From Draconibacterium sp. (lineage in GTDB: Bacteria; Bacteroidota; Bacteroidia; Bacteroidales; Prolixibacteraceae): a stretch of DNA of 64,000 nt. A program made the translations under genes and the position numbers. Under the pieces are notes generated by a model, which searched no databases, had not been told where the DNA came from, and saw nothing but the letters and a program-made list of their open reading frames with translations. Positions 21,001 to 28,119 of this stretch are shown piece after piece. The DNA is taken from assembly GCA_011620585.1 (NCBI GenBank), contig WOYV01000120.1, positions 1-64,000 on the forward strand, written 5' to 3'. Each line of letters opens with the position of its first letter. Position 1 is the stretch's first letter.

Positions 21001-21624
21001 AGGGAATGTAAGTCCCGAAAAACTCTGGGAAGTACTTGTTTCCCCATAATCGCCTCCTCCATCTTCATCTACATAATAGCTCACCACCACATCCAAAGAA
21101 CTATCGTCGAGAAGCCAGGTGGGTAAACAAACCCTGATTTGTGCCCAGGTTGTACTACCATCTTTGGTTATATTAACCTGAGTATATGAATCAGCGTCAA
21201 AACTTGAAGATACTGCATTAATCGATTGCCAGTAATCTCCTTCCCATGTTTTATGGATATCAACATTAACCTCAGACGTGGTCCTTTGCGCCCGGACCCA
21301 ATACCAATCAGCGCCATCCTGCCCATCGCCCTCGTCATGAAATGACCAGAACCGGAGGAGCGTAGAACCATTCACGGTTATTTTACCTGCTCTCGTACTG
21401 GTTGGGGAAATCCCTTCATCGTTTCCATCATCATCGTAAATGGGAATCTTCAGATTGATATACCCGTTTTTCAGGTCATTGTTGTCCATGGTCACTTTCG
21501 ACGCCGGGATAGCCTGGGAATATACTTTCCCCACACCCACAAATCCAATACACACAATTAACAACAACAACTTATTAAAAATCAACCAACACAATTTGGG
21601 ATTGGGCATTTTCAACGATTTCAT
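12043..21624 (-). CDS. Giant secreted LamG-domain surface protein with T9SS sorting domain
   Basis: 3193 residues with signal peptide 1-37 (ends KVYSQ); start 21624 is chosen over 21696 because it opens the signal peptide. In order: beta-rich N-terminus, fibronectin-III-like region (about 300-620), carboxypeptidase-regulatory-like fold near 603, first LamG/jelly-roll domain (about 636-828), second regulatory-like fold (about 906-970), a long central region of unknown fold, two adjacent LamG domains (about 2091-2293 and 2296-2488), a BACON-like Ig domain (about 2605-2695, PSWMKITPSSGTI), one copy of the domain seen in the downstream lipoprotein (about 2698-2815), a more diverged copy (about 3003-3103), and a type A T9SS C-terminal domain (about 3113-3193, AYPNPVSTEVNI ... 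PGLYFVAVK). The protein should pass the outer membrane by T9SS and stay on or leave the surface. The LamG domains suggest glycan or protein binding; no catalytic motif is seen. First gene of a three-gene unit. Confidence 0.85.
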   Translation of the reverse strand: MKSLKMPNPKLCWLIFNKLLLLIVCIGFVGVGKVYSQAIPASKVTMDNNDLKNGYINLKIPIYDDDGNDEGISPTSTRAGKITVNGSTLLRFWSFHDEGDGQDGADWYWVRAQRTTSEVNVDIHKTWEGDYWQSINAVSSSFDADSYTQVNITKDGSTTWAQIRVCLPTWLLDDSSLDVVVSYYVDEDGGGDYGETSTSQSFSGLTFPVPSLNYTFSATPGKYNVNATVSPTGVYSKYEYSIGGAYSTLTGSTVSIPVDITESQQSKTVFVRYTLGYCNRTVVKSSNITLPAYPQAKNFKATQLANGDVSLTWDVNAATGANYISGDQFEIQRADNIEFNNPVNVGKVDYNQATSTYSYLNQTSTENLNGTYYYRIRRTKTQAEWGWDLDEVTSVQLSMAHKYVASANVQFNAKTNVAQIKWNYNSGNVWTANSSVIIERYNLTSGGAKEVIVVPADSLTKRSFSEELFLMCNKFTYKIYVKPGNTNYVTQEALSVNGDNVVPLESGELYSINASKGYFSDRIELSWETDGMPIDYFSVKNRIFQSGNAFKQIAQVTGTIGSESYQFSDGQSNPGEIYEYQIIGVTKCTDVTIYTDTLLTYGFRTPTGDIYGRVTFENGQAEENVEVRLESGEGISGRSLVFDAGQTATINNTSFLETSTESVTVQTWIAPDAFSGTQKIVTKPGMYELGLTDNFVYFSVGDQTLNSVVPVNGFLEGSGFVHVTGVFSGDSLFVYINGERTDSAKTSAIVTGNNNPASLGGNYSGAVDEVRVWARALTAKEIARDYNRYITGGETGLMAYWSFNYATGEEFYDRSYKNSDYNENHGRLNGAVLNETRIPTNEQLGYKGVTGTDGSYAIRAVPYVGNGTLYTIIPRLGIHQFEAQEEVRFIGEGSETFTVNFIDKSSFRVTGTVTYQGGTVPVEGVSFTIDGITAMGKNGTVLMSDSKGEFEIQVPVGSHEVIAKKANHIFANGGRITDSYLVDLNYQDEVLGLKLSDITKVKYIGRVAGGALQDSYPVGFSLSENNLADGATVTLTIKNPAYQIVNRDTTIIYEHLVPSAKKGTGWSKTDSVRYSGETITIFPNNETGEFIAEVIPVAFTVRVNVQGHDDIPGSGEDLDLTQKLIPNSTIYTYQDSVLVNEVWEKTNYSDTVYFHAAQKFIKRYSPTVRITQLDKSRKTLPYFGDSVYVMKTLGLDDVTINLIPGGNYLFGKPVFTQNDQYHFKAEVFEKYVYFSVDGKPKTGVAADEVPTGDATIEFTNNLATSGITQVDADSIGVALYDFQVTDPELTSAVRAISAKIYYGSEENRTSINWDGAFTGIIIGSVQTGRDFITGGPDKVLMVLRDPPGSKSYSYLEKGVSVKEASTYKGEVRNAGSELFTQKLGTELVTFTGIGVGTINSATTSTGFTLGVLHEESIGGSNTTETTTTTTTRFQTSDDPSYVGEDADVFVGYSTNIAYGSTECVSIISKTKYLENPGRYKVYTSLTPLTQSWLIAKQTGLGLAQTFGTLFAYPQSHIINRLLPEMEALRNNFLMQKDEADFNLLQNLANDLDTVFYVSYLPADNPNFGKSNFDEAFNNATDPDPDDEFNGPSYRVIFPERNDFTRSDTILYLNQSIFNWYKQLKANEEAKINAKLLQNYSFQGGSPVQYSESYSFTESGTVSFDIMIGGNFKNETDVTIMGSGFKLSIDESLTTTHGGEFEDAETQNHSKGFVLAESSQDYISVDVMHENADSDIGNSDETDDFYPTFVFRTQAGATSCPYEDANVTRFFEPGQHILDQATKRIEVPEIAVENDFVENVPSGEAAYFTLYLRNNSEIAQDNWFTLKIVSASNPSGAKMFIDGAPIGNGLDFLVPAGGTLPKTLEVRKGSEMNYDNLQLVLQSRCQESVNDSVTVTVHYTPSCTNVDVEKPGDKWTYNTKLPVVSVDGVDKHYMEVRLNGFDVNYDSFNHIKLQYKSSAESDEGWKTLMKYYSDSVLYLEALENGNAGFIDPGDAGTIKYLLKMDDLPDQRYDLRAVSVCLINNEAIENYSATASGIKDMLLPRLFGAPQPANGILTIQDEIRLNFNEPIAEGLLTKNNFQVTGIRNGAMTDHSVSIRFDGINDFMETEFEKNMAGKDITVEMWINSDQAQTATLFNHGNINESIGMALTSDNRLQLFLGDNIITSNNPAPFEPGSWAHVAFVFSEEGYITGYYNFSEVISNVFAGTYAGIGNMVIGKNIRSNADFFTGRMHNVRIWNEQLTSGELQVNSLAQLSGNEPGLLAYYPMDRAVGELAEDKARGANLLMNGCTWSVPEGRAVRFNGTDSYVKMNTGSSAVIRDNMDYTIEFWFKGGPGQTNATLFSNGRGDGQDLGGSKNLFSIAFNNNGKLCFTNNGFTATADGDFLDNNWHHFALNVGRTIGRGQIYIDGNLISYFSSEELGGIGSAFMYLGARAWYAGGEAANLKLDNFFEGTIDEVRIWKLYKYEQQIQESNNIRLDGSEMGLLAYYPFEYYKEWQGLQELDFTLADKKIQPDPANTVPDAENFNAEQVSDTPPVKDKGAVSNLEFDFVVNNDALIVYLEETPEKIEKTIVTFTVDGVQDVNGNENSSPITWSAYIDRNMLRWSDTEITVAKPLNQSAEFTVQAVNKSGSVQNFYIRNNPSWMKITPSSGTIDPNTSISISFQIDEGLNIGTYNEMIYLVNSDNVSEVLDVTVTAKGDAPDWAVNPGDYKYNMQVYAKLRINNIFSKDPEDKIAAFSAGKCIGVANVQYEERNDMWYAFLIVYSNETNKNGIVFKIWDASAGMIYLADAGHDIGFTNNNTVGTPAVPQIFDAGNLIYQNIDVSAGWNWISMNVKSPSLNSLNELLANMTWNSSNFFKSEADNLSANYSDAQSRWMEENPFILRNTLMYKVSSSLSQTIAIAGEKIMPSSENITVKGNQWNYIGYLPTVRLKLDEALAGYDAREEDVIKSQDEFAMFAGNIGWVGSLSYLEPGKGYMIFRNENSSATLKYPDSYGTMSTKSSDNMPPAEFVNKAFSQNMNLVAISDIEPQPGDRILAFTGSELSSEVTLRTIGYRQFYFITVAGNTTQPVWFALERNGEILGKTAAPVPFVANAVTGKLEEPVLLKFIQSGDIATAYPNPVSTEVNILLVTGKTGPVEIQVTDISGRKLIAQKGNHIVGGQSLTQIDCNSLLPGLYFVAVKVEGVSHIIKIEKQ

Positions 21625-21709
21625 AATTATTGATTTAATATATTCGGAAAAATTAACGATCGTCAAACCGAAACCGCCAATCAAACGATAGTTCATCTTA
21701 TTGTTTTTA

Positions 21710-21738
21710 CAAATTTATTATCATAAACCGGAAGTCAA
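21710..21738 (-). promoter_or_regulatory. Promoter of the giant LamG protein unit
   Basis: Read leftward, TTG (21738-21736), 18 bases, then TAAATTTG (21717-21710). This matches the Bacteroidota primary sigma pattern TTTG-N19-TAnnTTTG closely. Transcription would start near 21703, leaving about 80 bases of leader before the chosen start at 21624. The -33 box lies inside a small inverted repeat, CCGGA/TCCGG. Confidence 0.6.
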
Positions 21739-21827
21739 CCTCCGGCATAATTGAAACAACCTGCATCATCTTTAAAACAGTGAACAACTTAGGGGAACCG
21801 CACACAATTTTATTTGCCCTAATTCGG

Positions 21828-22070
21828 TCATTTATCTGTAAAAAAAAAAACTAAAAAAAGATCAAAAGCATGAATATAGCGGAACAACCCGGCAGTTGTA
21901 TTTCTTTCCAGTTTTTGACGGATGTGTTTACGATGGTTGGGCGTATGTTTTGAGATAAAAAGTTCTTCTGTGATATCTACAACACTAAAATTTTCGGCTT
22001 TTTTCTTTTCTTTTGAATTGAATAAAGGGTTCAGTTTTGGTTCTTTTACCTCAAGATTTGATTCATCCAT
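21828..22070 (-). pseudogene. Remnant of a LuxR-type HTH regulator
   Basis: 80 codons. From SVVDITEELFISKHTPNHRK through RQKLERNTTAGLFRYIHAFDL the chain matches the C-terminal half of a LuxR/GerE-type DNA-binding domain (recognition helix and last helix) as found in Bacteroidota regulators. The piece before it (FNSKEKKKAENF) looks like the start of the same domain with a handful of residues deleted, Pro replaces the usual Val in HTVNNHRK, and the end runs on past the normal terminus (FLVFFFTDK) through a poly-A tract. No receiver or sensor domain precedes it. I read it as a decayed regulator fragment; a small expressed orphan cannot be excluded. Confidence 0.55.
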
Positions 22071-22146
22071 TGGAATACTAAGATTAGTGACTCTAAAATA
22101 ACCATTTTTAATGGAAATTACGCAAAATAGTTTTCAAATTTCAAAT

Positions 22147-22500
22147 TCAAATTTTCAAATTTCCCAGTTGACCGATAATAACCATCTGACTAACTTTCCC
22201 GAGAGCCAGTTCGTCTCCATCCGCCAGTTCAAAACTACCGCCCACTCCCTGTAAAATATATTCAAAAGGTTCATTTACAAAACAAAGGATCCCCTTTACA
22301 CGGTAGGTTTGATTTTTATAAATGTCGAGCGTGTAGGAAAGCCATTCTGAAAATTGTTCTTTATCCAGAGGTTCGTCAAACATCAATAATTGTGTTTTCA
22401 ATGTGTGATCGGGAAACAAGTTTCTGTTTGGGTTAAGACACTGTTTAAAAATCTCTTTTAAAATAACCCGTCCCTCTTTTGGGGCGTTTTTATAAAACTT
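22147..22500 (-). pseudogene. C-terminal fragment of a CobW-type GTPase
   Basis: The frame encodes EPLDKEQFSEWLSYTLDIYK, then YRVKGILCF and QGVGGSFEL, which is the CobW C-terminal domain of G3E metallochaperone GTPases. An ATG is lacking at the front: the obvious start is TTG at 22419, yet the frame stays open and protein-like upstream to about 22500 (KNAPKEGRVILKEIF). The GTPase half with its P-loop and zinc-binding CxCC motif is absent, and alaS ends at 22605. So this is the 3' remnant of a gene whose first 200 or so codons were lost. It is next to the LuxR remnant, making 21.8-22.5 kb a decay zone. The upstream limit given is approximate. Confidence 0.6.
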
Positions 22501-22551
22501 TGGCTTAATGTTGTAAAGCGCTGATCCTGTCCCTGTAACTGTCGATACATG

Positions 22552-22581
22552 GAACCGCCTCTTTAATAAGGGGGGCGGTTC
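22552..22581 (-). terminator. Hairpin after alaS
   Basis: An 8-bp perfect stem, GAACCGCC (22552-22559) with GGCGGTTC (22574-22581), 24 bases past the alaS stop on its strand. There is no T-run after it, so it is either a weak terminator or an mRNA 3'-end stabiliser. The stem also falls in the region where the CobW fragment loses its reading frame. Confidence 0.45.
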
Positions 22582-22604
22582 TTTCCATCGTTCAACAAAA
22601 CCAA

Positions 22605-25226
22605 TTACTGCAAAAATGAAAGCGCTTTTTCGATGGCTGCGTCCAACCCTTCCGTTTTTTTGCCGCCTGCGGTTGCATAAAATGCTTGTCCGCCACCGCC
22701 GCCCTGAATTTCCTTACCGGCTTCGCGAACAATCTGCCCTGCATTCAATCCTTTTTCTTCCACAATGTTGTCGGCAATCATTACGGTAAGGTTGGGTTTG
22801 CCCCCAATTTCAGCACCCAGTACCAAATAAAGGTTCTCTATCTCACCTTTTAATTGGAAAGCCAAATCTTTAATTAGTGCAGCATTGTCGAGGTCAATTT
22901 TTTGCGCAATAATATTTACACCGTTTTCCTGCAACACTTTGCTTTTTAGGGTTGCCTTGGCAATTTTCATGCTTTCGCGCTGGAAATTATCGATCTGTTT
23001 CGAAAGTTCAGAGTTTTGTTGCAGTAGCGAGGTTACACTTCCCAATACATCTTTCGAACCTTTAATCATTTCCCGAATATTTTTAAGAATATTGAGTTGC
23101 TCGTTGATATATTTTTCGGCATGAGCGGCGGTAATGCCCTCAATCCTCCGAACCCCGGCAGCAATGGCACTTTCCGAAACGATTTTAAAAATTCCGATCT
23201 GGCCGGTAGCTTCCACATGGGTTCCGCCACAAAGTTCGAGCGACTTGCCAAATTTTATGGTGCGTACCGCTTCGCCGTATTTTTCGCCAAACAACATCAT
23301 TGCACCGGCAGCTTTGGCTTCTGCAATCGGAGTATCACGATTTTCTTCGCGCACCGAGTTTTCACGAATTTTCTGGTTCACCAACAATTCAACCTGCTCA
23401 ATTTCTTCGTCGCTCATTTTCTGAAAATGCGAGAAATCGAAACGAAGGTGGTCGGCATTTACCAGCGAACCTTTTTGTTCGACATGTTTACCAAGTACCT
23501 CACGCAAAGCCGAATGCAGCAAGTGAGTAGCAGTGTGGTTATTGGCAATATTGGTACGACGTTGCACGTTGACTACCGCCCGGAAATATTCAGTCGGGTT
23601 TTCAGGAAGTTTTTCTACCAGGTGCACAATCAGGTTATTCTCTTTTTGAGTATCAAAAATCGGGGTTTTTATTCCTTCAAACTCGAGGTAACCCGAGTCA
23701 CCGACTTGTCCACCCGATTCGCCATAAAAAGGGGTCTGGTCGAATACCAACTGGTAAAACGTTTTTTTCTTTTGCATCACCCTGCGATAGCGGGCGATAC
23801 GGATTTCAGCCTCTAAACGATCGTAACCGACAAACTCGGTTTTTTCTATTTTACGAAGTTCTACCCAATCGTCGGTTTCCTGTGCGGCGGCGTTTCGGGA
23901 GCGGCTTTTCTGCGCTTCCATTTCAACAGTAAAAGCTTTTTCGTCAACACCCAGACCATTTTCTCGGGTAATCAACTCGGTTAAATCAAGCGGAAATCCG
24001 TAGGTGTCGTATAAAACGAAGGCATCTTTCCCATCAATTTCTTTCAGTCCATCTGCTTTCGCCTTGATCATCAGCTCGTCGAGCAGTTTAATCCCGGTTG
24101 ACAGCGTGCGTAGAAAAGATTCTTCCTCTTCCTTAATCACCTTTTCAACCAGGTTTTGCTGGCTTACCAATTCGGGAAAAGCTTCTCCCATTGTATTTTT
24201 CAGAACTTCGATCAGGCGATAGATATTTGCTTCTTTAAAACCCAGGAAAGTATAACCGTAACGAACTGCGCGGCGCAAAATCCGGCGGATCACATAACCG
24301 GCTTTGTTGTTCGATGGCAACTGGCCTTCGGCAATGGCAAAAGCCACGGCACGCAAGTGGTCGGCGATCACACGCATCGCAATGTCGGCCTTCTCATCGT
24401 CGCCGTAGTTTTTATGGCTCAGTTTGGCAATCTCAGCAATGGTATTCTGGAAAACATCGGTATCGTAGTTCGAAGTTACCCCTTGCAACACCATACATAA
24501 ACGTTCGAAACCCATTCCGGTATCTACATGTTTATCGGGCAGTTCTTCCAAGTCTCCATTAGCTTTTCGGTTGAACTGGATAAATACAAGGTTCCATATT
24601 TCGATCACCTGCGGATGATCCTTGTTAATGAGCTCGCGGCCGGGAATTTTATCGATTTCCGGCTGTGGGCGCAGGTCGACATGTACTTCTGAACACGGAC
24701 CGCACGGACCGGTGTCGCCCATTTCCCAGAAATTATCTTTTTTGCTTCCGTTCAAAATTCGTTCGCCCGGCAGATATTGTTCCCAGTAACCGGCAGCCTC
24801 ATTGTCGCGTTCCTGGTTGTCGTCAGCGCTTCCTTCGAAAACGGTAGCATACAAACGTTCAGGATCAATTCCCATCCGGGTTACCAGGAATTCCCAGGCC
24901 CAGTCGATGGCATCTTTCTTAAAATAATCGCCAAACGACCAGTTTCCCAACATTTCGAACATGGTATGATGATAGGTATCCAGCCCCACTTCTTCGAGGT
25001 CGTTATGTTTCCCGGATACACGTAAACATTTCTGGGTATCCGCTACACGGCTCCATTTTACGGGTTCGTTTCCCAAAAACCAATCCTTAAACTGGTTCAT
25101 CCCCGCATTGGTGAACATCAGTGTCGGATCGCCTTTTACTACCATGGGCGCCGAATTAACAATCTGATGCTGTTTCTCTTTGAAAAAGTCAAGAAAGGCT
25201 GCGCGTATCTCTTTAGAAGTCTTCAT
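22605..25226 (-). CDS. alaS: Alanine--tRNA ligase
   Basis: 873 residues, the normal full length. It charges tRNA-Ala with alanine in the cytoplasm. The class II catalytic domain starts at once (residues 1-20 with [10 protein letters not shown], then [15 protein letters not shown] with motif 1 elements). The editing domain shows [16 protein letters not shown] near residue 560 and [13 protein letters not shown] near 660; together these give the zinc-binding HxxxH ... CxxxH set that removes mischarged Ser/Gly. The C-terminal oligomerisation (C-Ala) domain ends [16 protein letters not shown]. It is divergent from an M23 peptidase gene, an arrangement common in Bacteroidota. No frameshift or missing motif was seen. 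Confidence 0.97.
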   Translation of the reverse strand: MKTSKEIRAAFLDFFKEKQHQIVNSAPMVVKGDPTLMFTNAGMNQFKDWFLGNEPVKWSRVADTQKCLRVSGKHNDLEEVGLDTYHHTMFEMLGNWSFGDYFKKDAIDWAWEFLVTRMGIDPERLYATVFEGSADDNQERDNEAAGYWEQYLPGERILNGSKKDNFWEMGDTGPCGPCSEVHVDLRPQPEIDKIPGRELINKDHPQVIEIWNLVFIQFNRKANGDLEELPDKHVDTGMGFERLCMVLQGVTSNYDTDVFQNTIAEIAKLSHKNYGDDEKADIAMRVIADHLRAVAFAIAEGQLPSNNKAGYVIRRILRRAVRYGYTFLGFKEANIYRLIEVLKNTMGEAFPELVSQQNLVEKVIKEEEESFLRTLSTGIKLLDELMIKAKADGLKEIDGKDAFVLYDTYGFPLDLTELITRENGLGVDEKAFTVEMEAQKSRSRNAAAQETDDWVELRKIEKTEFVGYDRLEAEIRIARYRRVMQKKKTFYQLVFDQTPFYGESGGQVGDSGYLEFEGIKTPIFDTQKENNLIVHLVEKLPENPTEYFRAVVNVQRRTNIANNHTATHLLHSALREVLGKHVEQKGSLVNADHLRFDFSHFQKMSDEEIEQVELLVNQKIRENSVREENRDTPIAEAKAAGAMMLFGEKYGEAVRTIKFGKSLELCGGTHVEATGQIGIFKIVSESAIAAGVRRIEGITAAHAEKYINEQLNILKNIREMIKGSKDVLGSVTSLLQQNSELSKQIDNFQRESMKIAKATLKSKVLQENGVNIIAQKIDLDNAALIKDLAFQLKGEIENLYLVLGAEIGGKPNLTVMIADNIVEEKGLNAGQIVREAGKEIQGGGGGQAFYATAGGKKTEGLDAAIEKALSFLQ

Positions 25227-25308
25227 GTTACCGTCTGTACGTATTTACTATTTCGTTAAAAATATTTAATACAAATAAAATAAAAACCCTAGTTATGAGT
25301 TATTTACT

Positions 25309-25341
25309 TACATTTGCGGCGTGAAAATATCACGTTTTTTT
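25309..25341 (+). promoter_or_regulatory. Possible -7 box and leader hairpin ahead of the M23 peptidase gene
   Basis: TACATTTG at 25309-25316 matches the Bacteroidota -7 consensus, though no good -33 box stands 19 bases upstream. Four bases later a hairpin CGTGA/TCACG (25320-25334) is followed by seven T (25335-25341), resembling a short intrinsic terminator within the first 25 bases of the transcript. AAGGAG at 25393-25398 is a rare clear ribosome binding site for the gene at 25404. Attenuation is only a possibility. Confidence 0.35.
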
Positions 25342-25403
25342 AAACCACGCAAAGTTATACGTTTTAATTGATTTTGTTGAAAACGTGAAAAAAAGGAGCC
25401 TGG

Positions 25404-26384
25404 ATGGCAAGAAAGAAATACAAATTTAATCCTGATACATTAAAGTACGAAAGCATCGGCCTGACCATAAAAGAGAAGGCCGTTAAGGTAGCGGCTTATT
25501 TGTCGAGCAGCCTTGCTCTGGCCTTGGTATTTGCGGTTATCTTCCTGAATTTATACGAAACGCCAAAAACAAAACGACTGCGGCGCGAAAACCAGCAGTT
25601 GCTCTCTCAGTACGAATTAATGACGAAAGACCTCGATAAAGTAGGAAAGGTATTGGAAGACCTGGAGCAACGGGACGATAATATTTACCGTGTGATTTTT
25701 GAGGCCGAACCGATTCCGTCAACAGTGCGCGAGGCCGGATTTGGAGGAGTGAACAAATACTCGCACCTCGAAAATATGAATAACGCCGATCTGGTAATTG
25801 CCACTGCCAAAAAACTCGATATCCTTTCGAAAAAGGCTTATATACAATCGAAATCTTACGACGAGGTAATGGAACTGGCGCTGAACAAGGAAAAAATGCT
25901 GGCAGCTCTTCCCTCGATTATGCCGGTTAGTAACAAAGACCTGAAACGGACATCAAGTGGCTGGGGATACCGGATGCACCCAATTTACAAGGTTCGCAAG
26001 ATGCACTGGGGACAGGATTTTACCGCCCCCATCGGAACTCCGGTTTATGCCACCGGCGACGGCGAAGTAACCGAAGTGAGCGGTTCGAAAAGAAGTAGGG
26101 TTGGTTTGGGACTTAACATTAAAATTGACCATGGCTACGGTTACGAAACCGTTTATGGCCACCTGAACGAATTCAATGTAAAACGCGGACAAAAAATACA
26201 TCGTGGCGATATAATTGGATATGTCGGCAATAGCGGTGGATCAACCGCACCGCACCTCCACTATGAAGTGCATAAAAACGGCCAAAAATTAAATCCGGCT
26301 TATTATCTGTTCCAGGACCTGAGTCCACAGGAATACGATAAAATGATTGCCATTTCGTCGAATATAGGACAGTCGTTAGACTAA
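25404..26384 (+). CDS. M23 family metallopeptidase (peptidoglycan endopeptidase)
   Basis: 326 residues. One transmembrane segment near 30-52 anchors it in the inner membrane with the rest periplasmic. A coiled-coil stretch (about 58-100, KRLRRENQQLLSQYELMTKD onwards) is followed by a linker and the LytM/M23 domain from about 185 to 300. Zinc ligands are His201 and Asp205 (MHWGQDF) and His286 in PHLHYEV, with His284 as the catalytic partner; all are intact, so it should cut peptidoglycan cross-links rather than act only as an activator. The architecture equals that of the peptidase usually found divergent from alaS in Bacteroidota. A strong terminator follows. Confidence 0.92.
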   Translation: MARKKYKFNPDTLKYESIGLTIKEKAVKVAAYLSSSLALALVFAVIFLNLYETPKTKRLRRENQQLLSQYELMTKDLDKVGKVLEDLEQRDDNIYRVIFEAEPIPSTVREAGFGGVNKYSHLENMNNADLVIATAKKLDILSKKAYIQSKSYDEVMELALNKEKMLAALPSIMPVSNKDLKRTSSGWGYRMHPIYKVRKMHWGQDFTAPIGTPVYATGDGEVTEVSGSKRSRVGLGLNIKIDHGYGYETVYGHLNEFNVKRGQKIHRGDIIGYVGNSGGSTAPHLHYEVHKNGQKLNPAYYLFQDLSPQEYDKMIAISSNIGQSLD

Positions 26385-26420
26385 ATATTTTTAATCGATT
26401 TCTCTGTTGAAGAAAATCAT

Positions 26421-26454
26421 AAAAACATCCACAGGTTCACCTGTGGATGTTTTT
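26421..26454 (+). terminator. Rho-independent terminator after the M23 peptidase gene
   Basis: A 16-bp perfect stem (26421-26436 with 26439-26454, core ACATCCACAGGT/ACCTGTGGATGT) around a 2-base loop, with T-runs on both sides, so it could work in both directions. It lies 37 bases after the stop codon and 53 before the MerR gene. Confidence 0.9.
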
Positions 26455-26506
26455 ATTTTGTCCTGGTTCCTAAATCTGATTATCTTGCATCTCAAAATCG
26501 GAAAAG

Positions 26507-26860
26507 GTGCCGTATAAAAAACCCGAAATAGAAAAGATTTACTACACCGTAGGCGAAGTGTCCGAAATGTTCGGGCTTACTCCGTCACATATCCGCTATT
26601 GGGAGAAACAGTTCGAAGCGCTGAAACCCTTTAAAAATAAAAAAGGAAACCGGCTTTTTACCAAAGACGACATCGAAACCATCCGCCTGATCCATCACCT
26701 GGTAAAAGAGCGTGGGCTCACCATCGATGGCGCCCGTAAAAAATTAAAGGACAACCGCGACGATACCCTGAATAATTACGAAATTGTAAAACGCCTTCAG
26801 GACATTAAGCAGGAGTTGATGGATATCAGAGATAAAATAGGCCCCCCACAATCAAACTAA
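26507..26860 (+). CDS. MerR family transcriptional regulator
   Basis: 117 residues with a GTG start at 26507. The MerR-type winged helix is at about 11-80: YYTVGEVSEMFGLTPSHIRY, WEKQF, then the wing KKGNRLFTKDDIETIRLIHHL and the helix GLTIDGARKKL. The tail (90-117) is a short coiled coil for dimerisation with no effector domain and no Cys, so it is not a metal or redox sensor of the classical type. This small MerR protein is generally found between the alaS-linked M23 peptidase and the Nif3-like gene in Bacteroidota. Target genes are not known to me. It is 21 bases upstream of the Nif3-like gene and probably co-transcribed. Confidence 0.88.
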   Translation: MPYKKPEIEKIYYTVGEVSEMFGLTPSHIRYWEKQFEALKPFKNKKGNRLFTKDDIETIRLIHHLVKERGLTIDGARKKLKDNRDDTLNNYEIVKRLQDIKQELMDIRDKIGPPQSN

Positions 26861-26881
26861 AAAGTAGATTAAACAAAAATT

Positions 26882-27979
26882 ATGACTTTTATTAAAGATG
26901 TTTCCAATTTTCTCGAAACCTTCGCTCCGCTGCGTTTACAGGAATCGTATGACAACGCCGGACTTATTTTAGGGGATCCGGCGGCCGAAGTCAGCGGCGT
27001 GTTGATCTCGCTCGATGTAACCGAACAGGTGGTGGAAGAAGCGATTGCACAAAACTGCAATCTAATTGTGGCCCACCACCCGATTGTTTTTTCGGGACTA
27101 AAAAAAATAACCGGTAAAAATTACGTTGAACGCACACTTTTAAAAGCGATAAAAAACGACATTGCTATTTATGCGGCACATACCAACCTCGATAGCGTGA
27201 GCGGCGGCGTAAACGGAAAGATTTGTGAAAAGCTTGGGCTTGAAAACTGCAAGATTCTACAACCTATAGCAGGCATGCTCAAGAAACTTGTCACTTTTAT
27301 CCCGGTCGATCATGCCGACAAAGTAAGAGAGGCTGTTTTTTCTGCGGGCGCTGGCCACATTGGGAATTACGACTCGTGCAGTTTTAATTCACACGGACAG
27401 GGAACTTTCCGGGGAAACAATACCACCCATCCTTTTGTGGGGGAAAAAGGAAAACAACATTACGAAAACGAAATCCGTTTCGAAACCATTTTCCCAAACT
27501 ATCTCCAGGGCAAAATAATCAACGCCCTTTTACAGGCTCACCCTTACGAAGAAGTAGCTTACGATATTTATCCGTTAGATAACTTGTTTGATCAGATCGG
27601 AATGGGAATGATTGGAACACTGCATAAGGAAAAAACCGAAAAAGCGTTTTTAAAACAGCTTAAAGAAACATTTGGCCCGGGCGCGATCCGGCACACGGCA
27701 CTTTTAAATAAAAAAGTCAGGAAAGTGGCGGTGTGTGGCGGGGCTGGTTCGTTCCTGCTTAACCGGGCAATTTCGTCGGGCGCCGACTTTTTTGTAAGCG
27801 GCGATTTTAAATATCACCAGTTTTTTGATGCCGAAAACAAAATAGTAATTGCCGATGTAGGGCATTTTGAAAGTGAACAATTCACTAAAGAACTTTTTTA
27901 TGAGTTACTTACGAAAAATTTCTCTAAATTTGCAGTCCGTTTATCAGGGGTAAATACCAATCCGGTTTTTTACTTCTGA
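26882..27979 (+). CDS. Nif3-like dinuclear metal centre protein
   Basis: 365 residues, the long form of the NIF3/YbgI/DUF34 family. The N-terminal part carries SYDNAGLILGDP and the metal-site stretch VAHHPIVFSG; the C-terminal part carries the second metal-site region SGDFKYHQFFDAENKIVIADVGHFESE. Between them (about 130-230) lies the inserted PII/CutA-like domain seen in longer members, with AGHIGNYDSCSF and HPYEEVAYDIY. The family forms toroidal hexamers with a dinuclear metal site; the best-supported role is as a GTP cyclohydrolase I-like or metal-insertion protein, but the function is unsettled. It is followed by the zinc-ribbon gene in the order standard for the phylum. Confidence 0.93.
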   Translation: MTFIKDVSNFLETFAPLRLQESYDNAGLILGDPAAEVSGVLISLDVTEQVVEEAIAQNCNLIVAHHPIVFSGLKKITGKNYVERTLLKAIKNDIAIYAAHTNLDSVSGGVNGKICEKLGLENCKILQPIAGMLKKLVTFIPVDHADKVREAVFSAGAGHIGNYDSCSFNSHGQGTFRGNNTTHPFVGEKGKQHYENEIRFETIFPNYLQGKIINALLQAHPYEEVAYDIYPLDNLFDQIGMGMIGTLHKEKTEKAFLKQLKETFGPGAIRHTALLNKKVRKVAVCGGAGSFLLNRAISSGADFFVSGDFKYHQFFDAENKIVIADVGHFESEQFTKELFYELLTKNFSKFAVRLSGVNTNPVFYF

Positions 27980-28119
27980 TTTTTGGTTGGAAACTTTCGT
28001 GTAACAGCATTGGCAACAAACATTTTCAGAGCCTGCTTGTTGTAAAATCCGGGAGTGAAAACCGCGGTGGAGAGCGATCTCCGAAAAATTAGAGAACAAA
28101 TAAATAAAATATTTAAGGC

